From assembly GCA_030248215.1 (NCBI GenBank), contig JASANG010002723.1:186001-250000 (forward strand): a stretch of DNA of 64,000 nt, in the 5' to 3' direction. Positions 36,583 to 48,572 of this stretch are shown here, in pieces. The stretch comes from Enoplolaimus lenunculus. Its lineage: Eukaryota > Nematoda > Enoplea > Enoplida > Thoracostomopsidae. Under the pieces are notes generated by a model. That model was not told the origin of the DNA and searched no databases. It saw only the letters and a program-made list of their open reading frames with translations. Position 1 is the stretch's first letter, and each line of letters begins with the position of its first letter. A program made the translations under genes and the position numbers.

Positions 36583-36730
36583 TTACTTTAAAGGGCGTCC
36601 AGGTTTCTGGTGGGTTTACAAAAGAGTAAGTTTAGATTCTAGATTACATTTCTTGCTTAGGCTTATGCTTAGTTTTAGGCTTAGGAACTCATTTTTGCAA
36701 CGCTTACGCTTAAGGCTTTATATCACGTTT
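36583..36730 (+). mobile_element. Family A2 element, partial, TTAGGC-like
   Basis: TTACTTTAAAGGGCGTCCAG and GTTTCTGGTGGGTTTACAAA match the element at 43777-43964. GGCTTATGCTTAGTTTTAGG lies inside. The right end is not preserved. Confidence 0.55.
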
Positions 36731-36961
36731 AACTACATTTTGTGGTAAAAAGTAAATTGAAAGTCTACCATTGTGTGAAAAGTTGCATAAAATCTGCAAA
36801 AAAGATGGGTATTTGTTTACAACGACAGTGCTGGATTGTTGAATTTCTGCAAATGATGCTGTAGGTAGTTCAAAACAAGTACAGCGGCTTGAGCAATAAT
36901 TTTGACAGAGGTTCCGACAATTTCGGAAGCGAAAACTCTCGTTTTAAAATTGTGTTGTCTG

Positions 36962-37055
36962 CGAGTTAAGCAAAAAATTAGTCTAAAGTGTAAGCTTAAT
37001 ACTCTACGGCAATCCTGTATAAAAACGTTTCGCGCTTTTCTTTATAGGTGTCCAT
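36962..37055 (-). mobile_element. MITE family A fragment, inverse
   Basis: Contains GCAAAAAATTAGTCTAAAG and AAAAACGTTTCGCGCTTTTC, the left part of family A in inverse orientation. Confidence 0.5.
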
Positions 37056-37751
37056 GTTTCGCGCCAAGCCATTGATTTAAGTTGCCTCATAATATGCAAT
37101 TGAACTTTTAGTGCAAAATTTTAACGCAATTTCCAAAACATTACATAAACGCTTGCTTCTGCAAAATATATTTCAGTTTTAATTGAAACAAAATTATTCT
37201 AAATATGAAACCTTGTTTTGTTCGCAATTATTGAACCTAAATTAATAAGCCAATGTTAAATTGACCAGTGCCTGCTACTACTGCAAAAAACCCGTTCAGT
37301 ATAATTGCACATACGTTTCTAACGCGTAATTACAACCGCAACGGCTGATTTATCACAGACAATAAAGTACTTTGTGTCGCAATACCAAGCCCACATCGAA
37401 AAATATTGGATAAGGGGTACACCTTTAAAAATACACCCGTCAAAATTTCCAGACACATAATGAAAAAATACACATACCGGATGGTATGAAATTGAAGACC
37501 TTTGTTGGGGTCAAACATATCCTTTCCAACGGAACACTTTCTTCGCGAAAACCCTACTTCAAACTACATCCGGTGTGAGGTTCTGGGGCTACGGCCTTGC
37601 ATACAGAACGGTATTCGTAACCTTATAGCATTTTAGATGCACGAAGGAAGCTAAACCACAATAGCTATGGTCATATAGTTTAGCGGTGATATTTGGATAA
37701 TTGCTATGTGTGGTGTAGTGTATTTCTATACGGCTTGTTTATTTGATACTT

Positions 37752-38272
37752 TGGCTAATGTATAGAACAAGGCCGTCACAGTAGTACAAGCACATTTTTA
37801 AGCCTAAAAGCCTAAGCGTAACAACGAAGCCTAAGCCTAAAGCGTAAGAATGAAGCTAAAACCTAAGCGTAAGAATGAACTTATACCTAAGCCAAAACCA
37901 AACCTAAAGCGTAAGGATTAGCTTACACCTATGCCCGTGTTCTAAAATGTGTGCAGCACTTATCATCAGTTGGTGGATAGCTCCTCGTAACTATCGAAGC
38001 AGTGAATGCTGATGATCAAAATTCGGCAAATTTTTAGCATATGATTAGTTCTACTTCTGTACCAATTTTGAGTTAAGCAAAAGCAATAGTTAGTAAGTTT
38101 GAAAACCTATTACTATAACTGATGATAGATGCTATACACATTTGAGAATATGGACCATATAGCCTAAGCCGAAGCGTAAGCCTAAGCAATCAAAATGTCT
38201 AAAACTTAAAGCTTACTCTATTGCAGTCCGGCTGAAGAAACGTTCCGCCCGTGATGTTTACATGTGCCGCAT
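37752..38272 (-). mobile_element. MITE family A carrying an inserted family E element
   Basis: Begins TGGCTAATGTATAGAACAAG and ends CGTTCCGCCCGTGATGTTTA. Repeated CCTAAGC/AAGCGTAAGAATGA units give several extra copies of the array. A family E element at 37932-38155 lies within it. Confidence 0.7.
37932..38155. mobile_element. MITE family E, nested in family A
   Basis: TGCCCGTGTTCTAAAATGTG at left and ACACATTTGAGAATATGGAC at right; CATCAGTTGGTGGATAGC and ACTGATGATAGATGC arms inside. Confidence 0.7.
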
Positions 38273-39349
38273 TGTTTATCAAGACATTCGATCTAAAATT
38301 AACGAAACTAATGTTCTCCATGCTTCCTAATTATTCTACAAAATACTGTGGTTAAGCACCATAATTCTGCTTTACCTTTAGACAAAACCAAGCCAAAGTT
38401 TATGCGCTCGAGTTTCGGTATTTCCCACCTGACTGTGTTAAAACCTGTATTAGAAAACCATTAACAGAAACAGCTACAAGTACTTGAGCATACCTTAGTC
38501 GAAAACAGTATACTAGCAGAAGACACATGTAGCCTTCTTCTGTATAGATTTCTATGTTCCTTTAGATATCGCGGCAACCTTTTACTAATATATATCTTTA
38601 TATATAAGCATATATTGCGGCAAGTATCGTAAAGGGTCTGGGGGTCGGAACGTTCATTTCAAATACTGTTTCTGTTAGGTAGCGGTAATATATTGTTGAA
38701 AAATCAGTAACGGTGAGTCAATTCTATTTTTTTGTGCTGATTAGTCGATTTTCACTTTCTACCACTATGATTCTAAATTTTTGCGGATGTCACTGTATAT
38801 ATATATATACATGTACGTATATATATACATGGTAAACAAACGAAATGTTTGGGTATATTTTTTCGTTTAGTCAGCTTTTAGTGCGGACTCTGGATGCGAC
38901 CGTAGGCAGAGGTGCTTTTGAGGCCTATAAATTGATGAAGAACAACCGATTAGGAATTGGTTTTCATTTATCTCATTGTAGTATTGTCGAGTGTTAATAC
39001 CGGTTTCAGCGCACAACAACAGGAAGACTGGGGAACAGTGCTATACCAGTAGTCGTGAAACGCCGAACGGCGCCGGCCGGCGTCGCAAGTCAAACAAATA
39101 AATTAGTTTAAACTTTTTTGCGCGGAATTCAAATTATTGGTTTCTTATACAGACAAAGGCTTCGGATTGTTTTTTGATTCCAAGGCTGTATCCAAACAAA
39201 CACCATGTGAACGAACAGATAAGCCTTCCACGAAGCGATCTTGCAAGTTCCGTAGAAAATCTGTAGCAAAAATGAAAATACTCCTGCCGTACAAATGCTT
39301 ACGTTAGCTTTTGCATAGAAATTTGTTTCAGTCTCTATTTCGTTAGTTT
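38273..39349. other. Gene-free stretch with TA-rich block
   Basis: A TATATATACATG-type block lies at 38798-38832 and a short GCCGGCCGGCG patch at 39070-39085. No exon supported. Confidence 0.4.
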
Positions 39350-39582
39350 TGAAGTTTATAAGTCAAGTTTGAGTAAACTTATTTTTGGTTTAAGTAACAA
39401 ATGCAGCACAGAAATTACGTGTATCTAAGAGGTCGTTATGTTTTGCTTAAACTGAAGATATGTAATATTTTAAATGAGGCTAAGCGTAAACTAACCCGTT
39501 AGTTTATTTAATTTAGAAAGTTAGTTTAATACTGCTGAATTACCTTAAGCATAAATCAAGTTAGTTTAACCTTTTAGAGAGC
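39350..39582. mobile_element. MITE family K, partial
   Basis: TTTGAGTAAACTTATTTTTGG and GTTAGTTTAACCTTTTAGAG match the right half of the copy at 44903-45259. Confidence 0.55.
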
Positions 39583-40509
39583 GTTTACCCTGTGGTGTAA
39601 AGCAAACTTCATCGACTTTTTATCTTTTATTTTTGACCGTCTGAAGACAAAAGATTTTGAAAAATATATCAGAAATTGTTGAAAACTATTTAAGTATTTA
39701 GAACTTTCAACTCTTTTACAATATTTATCAAAATACTTTGTAACAAAACCCAGCGAGGCAAAAAATTTCAGTGCGAGTGACGTTAAACATAGGCGTGACA
39801 CTAAAAACGACTGTCCTGCAAAAAAGTTTCGCTACCATTCTGTGAAAAATGTCCCCCCAACCAGAGGATTTTTCTATTCGTTTTTGTTTATTAGTTTTTA
39901 TTCTATTCAAAACTAACGGAATGTTAAAGAATTTATTTTTTCTCCAGTTGTGGATCTCGCAACAAGCGATCATATCCGCTTCTGTTTCCGGTAAAAAATT
40001 GGGGTCCGTTTTCATTTTGACATTTCCGGTATTTTGATCACTATCCGGTTTCGTTTGCGGTATTTTTACTGTTTGTCGCATGAGCGGTCTGTTTTGATAT
40101 CAGTGCGTCACTCGATATATTGCTTTGGATTAAAGGCTAACAGTATTGTAGTGCTAATTGCTTCAAAACGCTTGCATGCTACATTTTTCATCACAGGTAC
40201 CTATTGAATATATATCAGCGAATTTACACCCGAGCACATTTTGAGTACGAAATCGACAGATGTTTTTCTTGTCTTTGTTTATATTTCGTTCAATGTTGTG
40301 CAATTTTGTTTACACAACTTTTTGCAGTTTTTGTTGCATTGTTTGATGCATTTTATTTTTCATTTTTTTGGTCAAACACTTTACAATAAACAGAAATATG
40401 AAACTAAATAAAGAGCGGAAACCTCGAACATTCGTAGATGTTATTGTAAACCGCGTCGCAGCAGTAATGGCTCGGCGCCGGCAGCAAGTTGTAATTATGG
40501 GAGTGAGCC
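39583..40509. other. No supported gene; weak exon-like frame near 40398-40510
   Basis: After AATAAACAG a plus-strand frame reads MKLNKERKPRTFVDVIVNRV and continues about 20 residues before running into a repeat. It resembles no family I know and has no partner exon. The opposite strand is open as well, so chance is likely. A hydrophobic frame at 40204-40389 is also unassigned. Confidence 0.25.
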
Positions 40510-40712
40510 AGAGGCAGATCCATAAATTTGTGACAAGTGGGCGGACTGGCAAGTGTTATGAAACGCAAAAATTGTAAGATAGCGACCGTATCATTTCATC
40601 ACCAAAAATGTTCTGAGGGAGAAAATTGTAGGGTAGGAAACCTTATCATTTTATCACAAAAAATACTGACGGCGGGGCGTACGCCCCCTCGCCCCTCCCC
40701 TGGATCCGCTCG
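40510..40712. mobile_element. Fragment of the hAT-like element seen at 15094 and 60020
   Basis: Has CCAGAGGCAGATCCA, then GCGACCGTATCATTT, GGAAACCTTATCATTTTATC and GGCGGGGCGTACGCCCCCTC, closing with TGGATCCGC. The same GACCTTATCATTT repeat lies at 15660-15770 and 60665-60745. Confidence 0.5.
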
Positions 40713-41361
40713 TGGTGGCAACAAACCCAATGAGGAGGTAGAAAATTGTGCGAGGCGCACGAATAGTCCTAGGCGCCCAGTGGTGGATTTAGGATATGCA
40801 ATGGACCGGACTCGTAGCGAGAGTCGGTCAAGGCTGCTCAGCAATCCCCTAGATCAATTTTGGCTTCCCTAGAACATTTTCAAACAAGTGGGCATATATA
40901 CGCGTTGACGCAGCAATATAGCGGAAGAAAACTCACAAGCAAACCGAGTGTGAAGTCAAAAGGTTTAACCGGATTTGTGCCGACCGACGGAGCAAAAGTT
41001 GTTCAAATGGCCCCGGGGGCTCAGATTTCTCACGTTCTTTGAGGCGAACAAGGTTGGCAGCTGCTGAAATGGTCCGCAGCGTGGAATTGTTAATAGCGCG
41101 CGCGCCAATCTGTTCTCTAAAGTAACGAGTTCAGTAATTTAGATAAACCCGTCAAGTTTTTTGTCTTTCAAAAGTAGGCGAGTCGAAAACGCGTACCAAG
41201 TTTTTTATGCTGAAAAAGTGTTGGGGTCAGTCACCCCTCAACCCCATCGGGATTGGCGCCCGTAGTTAGTGGAGAGAGCAAGAATTGTAGCAAAGTGTTG
41301 ATGGAATTTGTATTACGCAAAAAATCATAAGTTCTATACTCTTGCCAGAGTAATTATAGAC

Positions 41362-41972
41362 ACTAAGGGCGGCGCTATACTTATTGCCACGTCCATCACC
41401 GTCGGTAGCCGTGCATCACTGTCCGGCACCGTCCGTCGCCGTGCGTCACCGCCTGTTACCAAGCGTCAACGTCCGTCAGCGTACTGTACCGTAAGGGCGG
41501 CGCTATACATATTGTGACGTCCGTCACCGTCGGTAGCCGTGCATCACTGTCCGGCGCCGTGCGTCACCGCCTGTTACCAAGCGTCAACGTCCGTCAGCGT
41601 ACTGTACCGTAAGGGCGGCGCTATACTTATTGTGACGTCCATCACCGTCGGTAGCGGTGCATCACTGTCCGGTGCCGTCCGTCGCCGTGCGTCACCGCCT
41701 GTTACCAAGCGTGAACGTCCGTCAGCGTGCGGTACCGTAAGGGCGGCGCTATACTTATTGTGACGTCCATCACCGTCGGTAGCGGTGCATCACTGTCCGG
41801 TGCCGTTCGTCGCCGTGCGTCACCGCCTGTTACCAAGCGTCAACGTCCGTCAGCGTGCGGTACCGTACACAAATTACCCACATAAAATAACGTATGGTGA
41901 CAGTCGGCGACGCACGGCGCCTGACGGAGATGGACGGCACCGCTCGACAAGTATAGCGACACCCTTAGTTTT
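41362..41972. mobile_element. GC-rich element with four internal tandem repeats
   Basis: Bounded by ACTAAGGGCGGCGCTATACT and ACAAGTATAGCGACACCCTT with AGT, an imperfect inverted repeat. Inside, a unit of about 120-130 bp starting AAGGGCGGCGCTATAC recurs at about 41367, 41491, 41610 and 41739. Units are made of CCGTC(A/G)CCGT words. Each unit repeats the terminal motif, which would give the element several alternative ends. Open frames here are artefacts. Confidence 0.7.
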
Positions 41973-42671
41973 GGAAACTATTAATTTTGAAATTAAAGTT
42001 TAAACCTTAAAAACCATAAATATCCGTTACTAAATACTACAGTAATCTGTATATTAAAATCTGTCCTGTTTGAAATTAATGTCTATAAGTTGCATCGGAG
42101 TACCGTACCGGTCAATCGTCTAAAGTTGCAACGTGTAGGTATCTCTATGCTTCGTATGGTCATATTTGCCTAGCACAGTGACCTCGGCTCGGCCTATTTT
42201 GAATTTGCTTACGATTGAGAGTTAAATATTTTTGGACTCTAAATATCTCATTTTATTCTATTACTAACCATCTATTGAATGCCTAAGAAGTTTGAAAAAT
42301 TGCAACTTTAAAATTGGGCGTTCAAACACTGCGCAAAATGTTTTCCAACCAATCGGCAGACGCTAGGCACCGCTCCAAACGATTGCCGTATGCTAAATCA
42401 ACACGGATTGCAAGCGTTTTTTGTTTATTTTCTCTTGCCGGATCAGCAATATAAATTTTTTTATATTGGTTTTATGTTTAATAAACCTAATTCAAGACGT
42501 TTTATTAAAACCAAAACTGGCTCTTCTGTCTGTACATACAATATTTCACTGTTCAGTGGCCTTTAAAGTAGTCAGGAGTTTGGTGTATTTCATTTGGCTA
42601 ATGGCCACCAATCACTGAACATGTCCTATTGCTATGTTCAAATAATATTCATGACGCTCCAGTTAATACAC
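41973..42671. other. Gene-free stretch
   Basis: AT-rich, nothing assignable. The frame 42421-42618 has no domain. Confidence 0.4.
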
Positions 42672-42889
42672 GCTCGTGTAAAAGATCAGGGGCGGAACGT
42701 TTTTCTGAAGGACTGCCAATAGAGTAAGTTTCTAGCTTTATAGATTAATTTGTTTACTTAGGATTAGGTTTTAGACTTAGACTTAGGCTTGGCGTAAGGT
42801 TTAGGAATAAGCTCATTCCTACGACTATGATTAGTTTTAGGCTTAGGAATATGTTTATATTACTGTTACGGCGCCGTTTTATATACAAG
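42672..42889 (+). mobile_element. MITE family A
   Basis: CTCGTGTAAAAGATCAGGGG at left, GGCGCCGTTTTATATACAAG at right, TTAGACTTAGACTTAGGC and TTAGTTTTAGGCTTAGG inside. Confidence 0.7.
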
Positions 42890-42893
42890 TTCA

Positions 42894-43103
42894 GACTGCA
42901 AAAAATGGTGAGTCAAATTGACTCTCTCCGGAATAGGCTCTACGGGACTACACAAACTGAGTCATATTCGACTCCGCCAGAGCCAAATTCGGCTCACTGA
43001 GTCGCACGTTTGACTCTGGCAGAGTCGAATTTGACTCAGTTTGTGTAGTCCCTTAGAGCCTATTTCGGAGGGAGTCAATTTGACCCACCATTTTTTGCAG
43101 TGC
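42894..43103. mobile_element. Foldback MITE family B, next to family A
   Basis: GACTGCAAAAAATGGTGAGT at left and CCACCATTTTTTGCAGTG at right. It starts within five bases of the family A end at 42889. Confidence 0.8.
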
Positions 43104-43776
43104 AGTTTTTAGCGAGGATTTCATTTCGGAAAAGGTACAACTTCAACTAATAATTTGGTTCTACACGGCTGCAGTCTACCGCTTTTGAATTCGCCGTTGA
43201 TCAATGTTTAGGCATGTTTTTGAGTCATTTTATTTACAGATCTAGGTTATCCATGGTCATAAAATCCTAGATGAGCCGCTTCCTCTGATTAGGCGTAGTT
43301 TCAAATTTTCTCAATTGACACTTGTATTTTACTTTCTAAAAATATACCCCCACACTGTGACCGTTCAGCTTTAAGGTTCACAATGTTAACTGCACTAAAA
43401 ACGGTCGGCCGCTGCGTTTTATCCGCCGAGCGTACGGTATACAGCCAGAAAACACGAAAGATAATTAAGTTTTTGAAGGAAGTATTGAATTACACAGCGC
43501 GTTAAAACAGTCCTCTTGTTGCGTGCGGGTCGTGGTTGGTTTGGGTGCTGGCATTTGCCCATGCGAGGTTACTTTTTTCACAAATGAATACCAGAACCCA
43601 AACCATTTTTAACTGTTGGCCAAAAACAGCTTAAATTACATTCTGGAACAGTCGCAGAGAGCAAACCAGAGATAGCGAGAGGGTTTTGTGATTAAAGCAT
43701 GCGAATGTCATTTTTTACCGATTTGTTTCAGTTTTAATAGGCAACCGAGTTCTGTCGTGTACAGCTAAGGGCGCCT

Positions 43777-43964
43777 GTTACTTTAAGGGGCGTCCAGGTT
43801 TCTGGTGGGTCTATAAAAGAATCGGTTTAGATTCTAGATTACAATTTTTTGCTTAGTGATAGGCTTAGGCTTAGACTTAGGATTACGAATACATTTTTGC
43901 AATGCTTACGTTTAGGCGTAGGCTTAGGAATACGCTTAATCTACTGTTACGCCCGTTAAAGTAA
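43777..43964 (+). mobile_element. Family A2 element, complete, TTAGGC-like
   Basis: TTACTTTAAGGGGCGTCCAG and CTGTTACGCCCGTTAAAGTAA are inverted ends, different from family A. The interior again holds GGCTTAGGCTTAGACTTAGG and TACGTTTAGGCGTAGGCTTA. Confidence 0.7.
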
Positions 43965-44259
43965 TATTGGCGGCCCGGCTAAGCGTCTGTTGGAACGCAA
44001 TGTTTTGCTGGTCGTGCATATTTTGAGTAGAAATGGAGTTGTTGAGTAACTCGTTGTGGGTTTTTGGAAATATACCCTGCGGGGTATGGCTATAGATTTG
44101 GAAGAATTATTAGGAATAATTAGTTGGAAGAAAAAACACTGTTTGAAGGGTTTGAGCTCTTGAACCCTTGTGAAATTATGGTCTTGGCGATCGACGTGAA
44201 AGTTTGTCTGGGCAGAGCCGCAGTTCGTTTATGGAATAGGTTTAAAAATGTTTGGGATA

Positions 44260-44494
44260 CTGTAAGAGGTTCAATGAGTTGACTAATCAATTCAGCTAGC
44301 GAGTTGGTGATTTCCGAATTAATATCAGTAAACATTTGAGTTGATTCTCACTCTGAGTTGAGTTGACTCTGGGTGAGTTGATTAATTAACTCAGAATAAA
44401 TTAAATCAAGTCAATATTCTGAGTTCTAGTCCTATCTCATACTGAGTGATTCAACTCATTCTGAGTTAAAATCAACTCACTGAAATTTACAGTG
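44260..44494. mobile_element. MITE family C
   Basis: ACTGTAAGAGGTTCAATGAG at left and CTCACTGAAATTTACAGTG at right. Interior AATTCAGCTAGCGAGTTGG matches the copy at 30837-31089. Confidence 0.7.
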
Positions 44495-44902
44495 ATATGA
44501 AATAGGCTTTAGAATGTTTCGGATACAGTACGATGTTGCCATGGATCTGTATTAAGAACGAATTAATTGGCGAAATACTAGTTGAAAAAGTTTTCAACCG
44601 CACAATTACGACCCTGGCGAGAGTAAACTGAAACCCTGTGAATGTGTTGGGATTAAATTTTGGTCTGGTTTACATTTATCATTTCATTTTACTCAGTGAA
44701 AATGTAGCACGACAAAGAATAGGTGATTTTATATTTAAAAGTTAATAAATTTTAAATCTCAACATTTGACATTTATCGCCATTTGCTAGTTTAAAAGCTT
44801 ATTTTTTCTATTAATATTACGCTAGTCAACGGTGGTTGCAAATTTACAACCCTAAAATATTCCTCACAAAACTTTTTAAGATTGTGTTCAAATTTGCATA
44901 GC

Positions 44903-45259
44903 TGCTCTCTAAAAACTTAAACTTAAATTATAGCTTAACTAAACTTGAATATTAGTTTAAATAAAACTTAAATGCCTGGACGGACTAACTAAACTAGAAT
45001 TTTAAGTTCTACTTAAACTAACGTGTTTTTAAGTTTAACACGAGTTTAAATCAACTTATTTTTAGATTAAGTAACACGTGCAGCCGAGAAATTATGCGTA
45101 TCAAAGAGTTCACCAAGTTTAGCTTAAACTAAAAATACGTAAGATTTTAAATTAGTTTAAGCGTAAACCTACCCGTTGGTTCAGTTATTCGAGAAACTTA
45201 GTTTAATACTGCTGGATTAGCTTAAGCTTGAATCAAGTTAGTTTAAGCTTTTAGAGAGT
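44903..45259. mobile_element. MITE family K, complete
   Basis: GCTCTCTAAAAACTTAAACT at left and GTTTAAGCTTTTAGAGAGTG at right form the inverted repeat. Interior is made of TTAAACTAAC/GTTAGTTTAA words. Confidence 0.65.
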
Positions 45260-45709
45260 GTCTTTTGTTAATATCTGAAACAATCACTACAATAACTGGA
45301 ACGTTGCCAGTAATACGAATGTGGGGCGCTCCAGCTTTAATAATATAGACTAAAAAGACGATAACTGATAGTTTTTACACCAAAATATGCGAATATGAAG
45401 TCACGGTTCTGGTTGCTAATAAGTTTCGCTCCGCATTTTTTGTGCTTAGTAAACCATTTTAAAACTTATAAATGGGTTTTATACATTTTTTGTGCTAATC
45501 CGCTTACGTAATTATTAGATTTGAAGTTTCCGTGCTAATGGATTTGGCACAAATCTGCAACAGTTTTTGAACCGTCACAGTCGTTAGGAGTGATTAATAG
45601 TTAAAACGACTGACAACGTTTTAGGCGACACCTATTTTATAAGGGACAAATTTCAGAGATGGAAATCCATCGCAAGATGCAACCCACGACCTTTGACAAA
45701 CGATAATAT

Positions 45710-47328
45710 TTTTAAATATAGTTTCCGGTAGTAAACCGGAAGTGTCTCTACTTGCAAGATTTTTAAATATTGTTTCCGGTAGTAAACCGGAAATGTCCCT
45801 ACTTGCAAGGTTTTTAAATATTGTTTCATGTCCCTACTTGCAAGATTTTTAAATATTGTTTCCGGTAGTAAACCGGAAATGTTCCTACTTGCAACATTTT
45901 TAAATATTGTTTCCGGTAGTAAACCGGAAATGTTTCTACTTGCAACATTTTTAAATATTGTTTCCGGTAGTAAACCGGAAATGTCCCTAGTTGCAAGGTT
46001 TTTAAATATAGTTTCATGTCCCTACTTGCAAGATTTTTAAATATTGTTTCCGGTAGTAAACCGGAAATGTCCCTAGTTGCAAGGTTTTTAAATATTGTTT
46101 CATGTCCCTACTTGCAAGATTTTTAAATATTGTTTCCGGTAGTAAACCGGAAATGTCCCTACTTGCAAGGTTTTTAAATATTGTTTCATGTCCCTACTTG
46201 CAAGATTTTTAAATATTGTTTCCGGTAGTAAACCGGAAATGTTCCTACTTGCAACATTTTTAAATATTGATAGTTTCATGTCCCTACTTGCAAGATTTTT
46301 AAATATTGTTTCCGGTAGTAAACCGGAAATGTTCCTACTTGCAACATTTTTAAATATTGTTTCCGGTAGTAAACCGGAAATGTTCCTACTTGCAAGATTT
46401 TTAAATATTGTTTCCGGTAGTAAACCGGAAATGTCCCTAGTTGCAAGGTTTTTAAATATAGTTTCATGTCCCTACTTGCAAGATTTTTAAATATTGTTTC
46501 CGGTAGTAAACCGGAAATGTCCCTACTTGCAAGGTTTTCAAATATTGTTTCATGTCCCTACTTGCAAGATTTTTAAATATTGTTTCCGGTAGTAAACCGG
46601 AAATGTTCCTACTTGCAACATTTTTAAATATTGTTTCCGGTAGTAAACCGGAAATGTTCCTACTTGCAACATTTTTAAATATTGTTTCCGGTAGTAAACC
46701 GGAAATGTCCCTAGTTGCAAGGTTTTTAAATATAGTTTCATGTCCCTACTTGCAAGATTTTTAAATATTGTTTCCGGTAGTAAACCGGAAATGTCCCTAG
46801 TTGCAAGGTTTTTAAATATTGTTTCATGTCCCTACTTGCAAGATTTTTAAATATTGTTTCCGGTAGTAAACCGGAAATGTTCCTACTTGCAACATTTTTA
46901 AATATTGTTTCCGGTAGTAAACCGGAAATGTTCCTACTTGCAACATTTTTAAATATTGTTTCCGGTAGTAAACCGGAAATGTTCCTACTTGCAACATTTT
47001 TAAATATTGTTTCCGGTAGTAAACCGGAAATGTTCCTACTTGCAACATTTTTAAATATTGTTTCCGGTAGTAAACCGGAAATGTTCCTACTTGCAACATT
47101 TTTAAATATTGTTTCCGGTAGTAAACCGGAAATGTCCCTAGTTGCAAGGTTTTTAAATATTGTTTCATGTCCCTACTTGCAAGATTTTTAAATATTGTTT
47201 CCGGTAGTAAACCGGAAATGTTCCTACTTGCAACATTTTTAAATATTGTTTCCGGTAGTAAACAGGAAATGTCCCTACTTGCAAGATTTTTAAATATTGA
47301 TTCCGGTAGTAAACCGGAAGTGGCCCAC
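45710..47328. repeat. Minisatellite of 51-bp hairpin units and 35-bp short units
   Basis: The 51-bp unit holds the inverted pair TTTCCGG ... CCGGAAA around TAGTAAA, then TGTCCCTACTTGCAAG and TTTTTAAATATTG. A 35-bp unit lacks the hairpin (TTTCATGTCCCTACTTGCAA instead). Blocks of one to seven long units alternate with single short ones. Variants such as GCAACATTT and GCAAGATTT, or CTAGTTGC and CTACTTGC, track position and suggest higher-order duplication. Both strands are open across runs of long units, since 51 is a multiple of three; I regard the frames as by-products. Confidence 0.92.
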
Positions 47329-47485
47329 CTTGGAAGAAAGGTAAACTACCAAAATACGACGATAATTTTTAAAATGTAACAAATTAAGCAGTCAAATTTG
47401 AAGCATGCAAAACCATACTAATAAACTAAAATTTTTCGACGTTTAATCACAATACAACTGATAGTAATAAAATATGGGTCATATC

Positions 47486-47653
47486 GGCCCGCAATCAGAG
47501 GTGCGCCAGGTGACTCAACCTTCCCTTCTCGGAAGAGTGTTGTCTCCCTCTCAGAAAATTTCCAACCATGCTTGCAAATTATCGAAAAGCATTGTATGGC
47601 CCACATGAAAAATATTTGGCTCCCTCTATAAAGGTGAGATGGCTACGGGCCTG
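47486..47653. mobile_element. MITE family D, diverged
   Basis: CGGCCCGCAATCAGAGGTGC at left, AGAAAATTTCCAACCATGCT inside and AGGTGAGATGGCTACGGGCC at right. Confidence 0.6.
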
Positions 47654-47969
47654 GCGTTCTAACGGTCAACCCTTTGTTTCATGACCTCAAGACCCGTTTT
47701 AACTATGGCAAATTCTGTGAGTTTGCGGAAGTAGGAAATCCCTTGTTCCACGCTTTATCCCTACCATACCAAACCTTATGACTATTTTTTCGTTGCAAAT
47801 CTGAACAACTCATTGATACAACTTTGTCAGTGACTAGTTCCACGAATATTTCCTGCTAAAATGTGTTTAACAATATTTTATGCGTTAGCTTCATGTAAAT
47901 TTTCTGCTATTAATGGTTTTTGATTTAACCGAGTTCCAGTGCAGAATGAAAACTCTATCTGCACTCGAA

Positions 47970-48126
47970 CCCGTACCCAAAAGGGGTGGCAGGGTTCTCA
48001 GTTTCCCCTGGAACAATTTTGTCCCCAATACAAAAATTTCAATCTTGCTTTTAAGTCGTTGAAACCCTTGTTTTTTCTTTTTGACAAATGATTAACTCCC
48101 TAGCGAAATGAGCTGATTACGGGCCA
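47970..48126. mobile_element. MITE family D, diverged
   Basis: ACCCGTACCCAAAAGGGGTG at left, CCCCTGGAACAATTTTGTCC and TTTCAATCTTGCTTTTAAG inside, GAGCTGATTACGGGCCATGG at right. Confidence 0.6.
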
Positions 48127-48408
48127 TGGTCTAAACCCTGCATTGACACTTTAAATTCCATTTTCTCATAGAAATTTTGATAATATATCAATCCCAATAG
48201 GTTTGTATTAACGCCTCGGGAAGGTCCAGCCTGCGTGCTAAAATGGCGTGAGAACCTAGCACCCATCACTGTGTCTTTATTAATTTCCCACGCTCTCATG
48301 CTTACTGTGAAGCTTTTTGGGTTTCACAGCATTTTAGTGTTTGCTTAATAAAACTCGATAAAGCAAAGATGTCCTATTAAGCGATAATAGATAGAGTCTT
48401 TAGAAAGA

Positions 48409-48572
48409 GGCTGGCTAGGGGTAACTCACCCTTCCTTGGAGAAATTTTGTCCCCCCCCCCCTGGAAAATCGTCAACTTCGCTTTTATAAAGTTACCGAAA
48501 GCCTTTGTATGCCACTCCTAAAAATTTTTTAGCCCCTCTCCCCCAAATTGAGATGAGTTGCGTACGGACCTG
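48409..48572. mobile_element. MITE family D, diverged
   Basis: CTTGGAGAAATTTTGTCCCC, GGAAAATCGTCAACTTCGCT and ATGAGTTGCGTACGGACC in family order, with a run of ten C. Confidence 0.6.

Noticed and set aside
39728-40081. 117-residue minus-strand frame
   Set aside because: No domain, no splice context, and the other strand is open as well.
45710-47328. Possible CRISPR-like array or repeat protein
   Set aside because: Unit lengths are 51 and 35 bp with no unique spacers, both strands are open only because of the period, and the genome is eukaryotic with introns.
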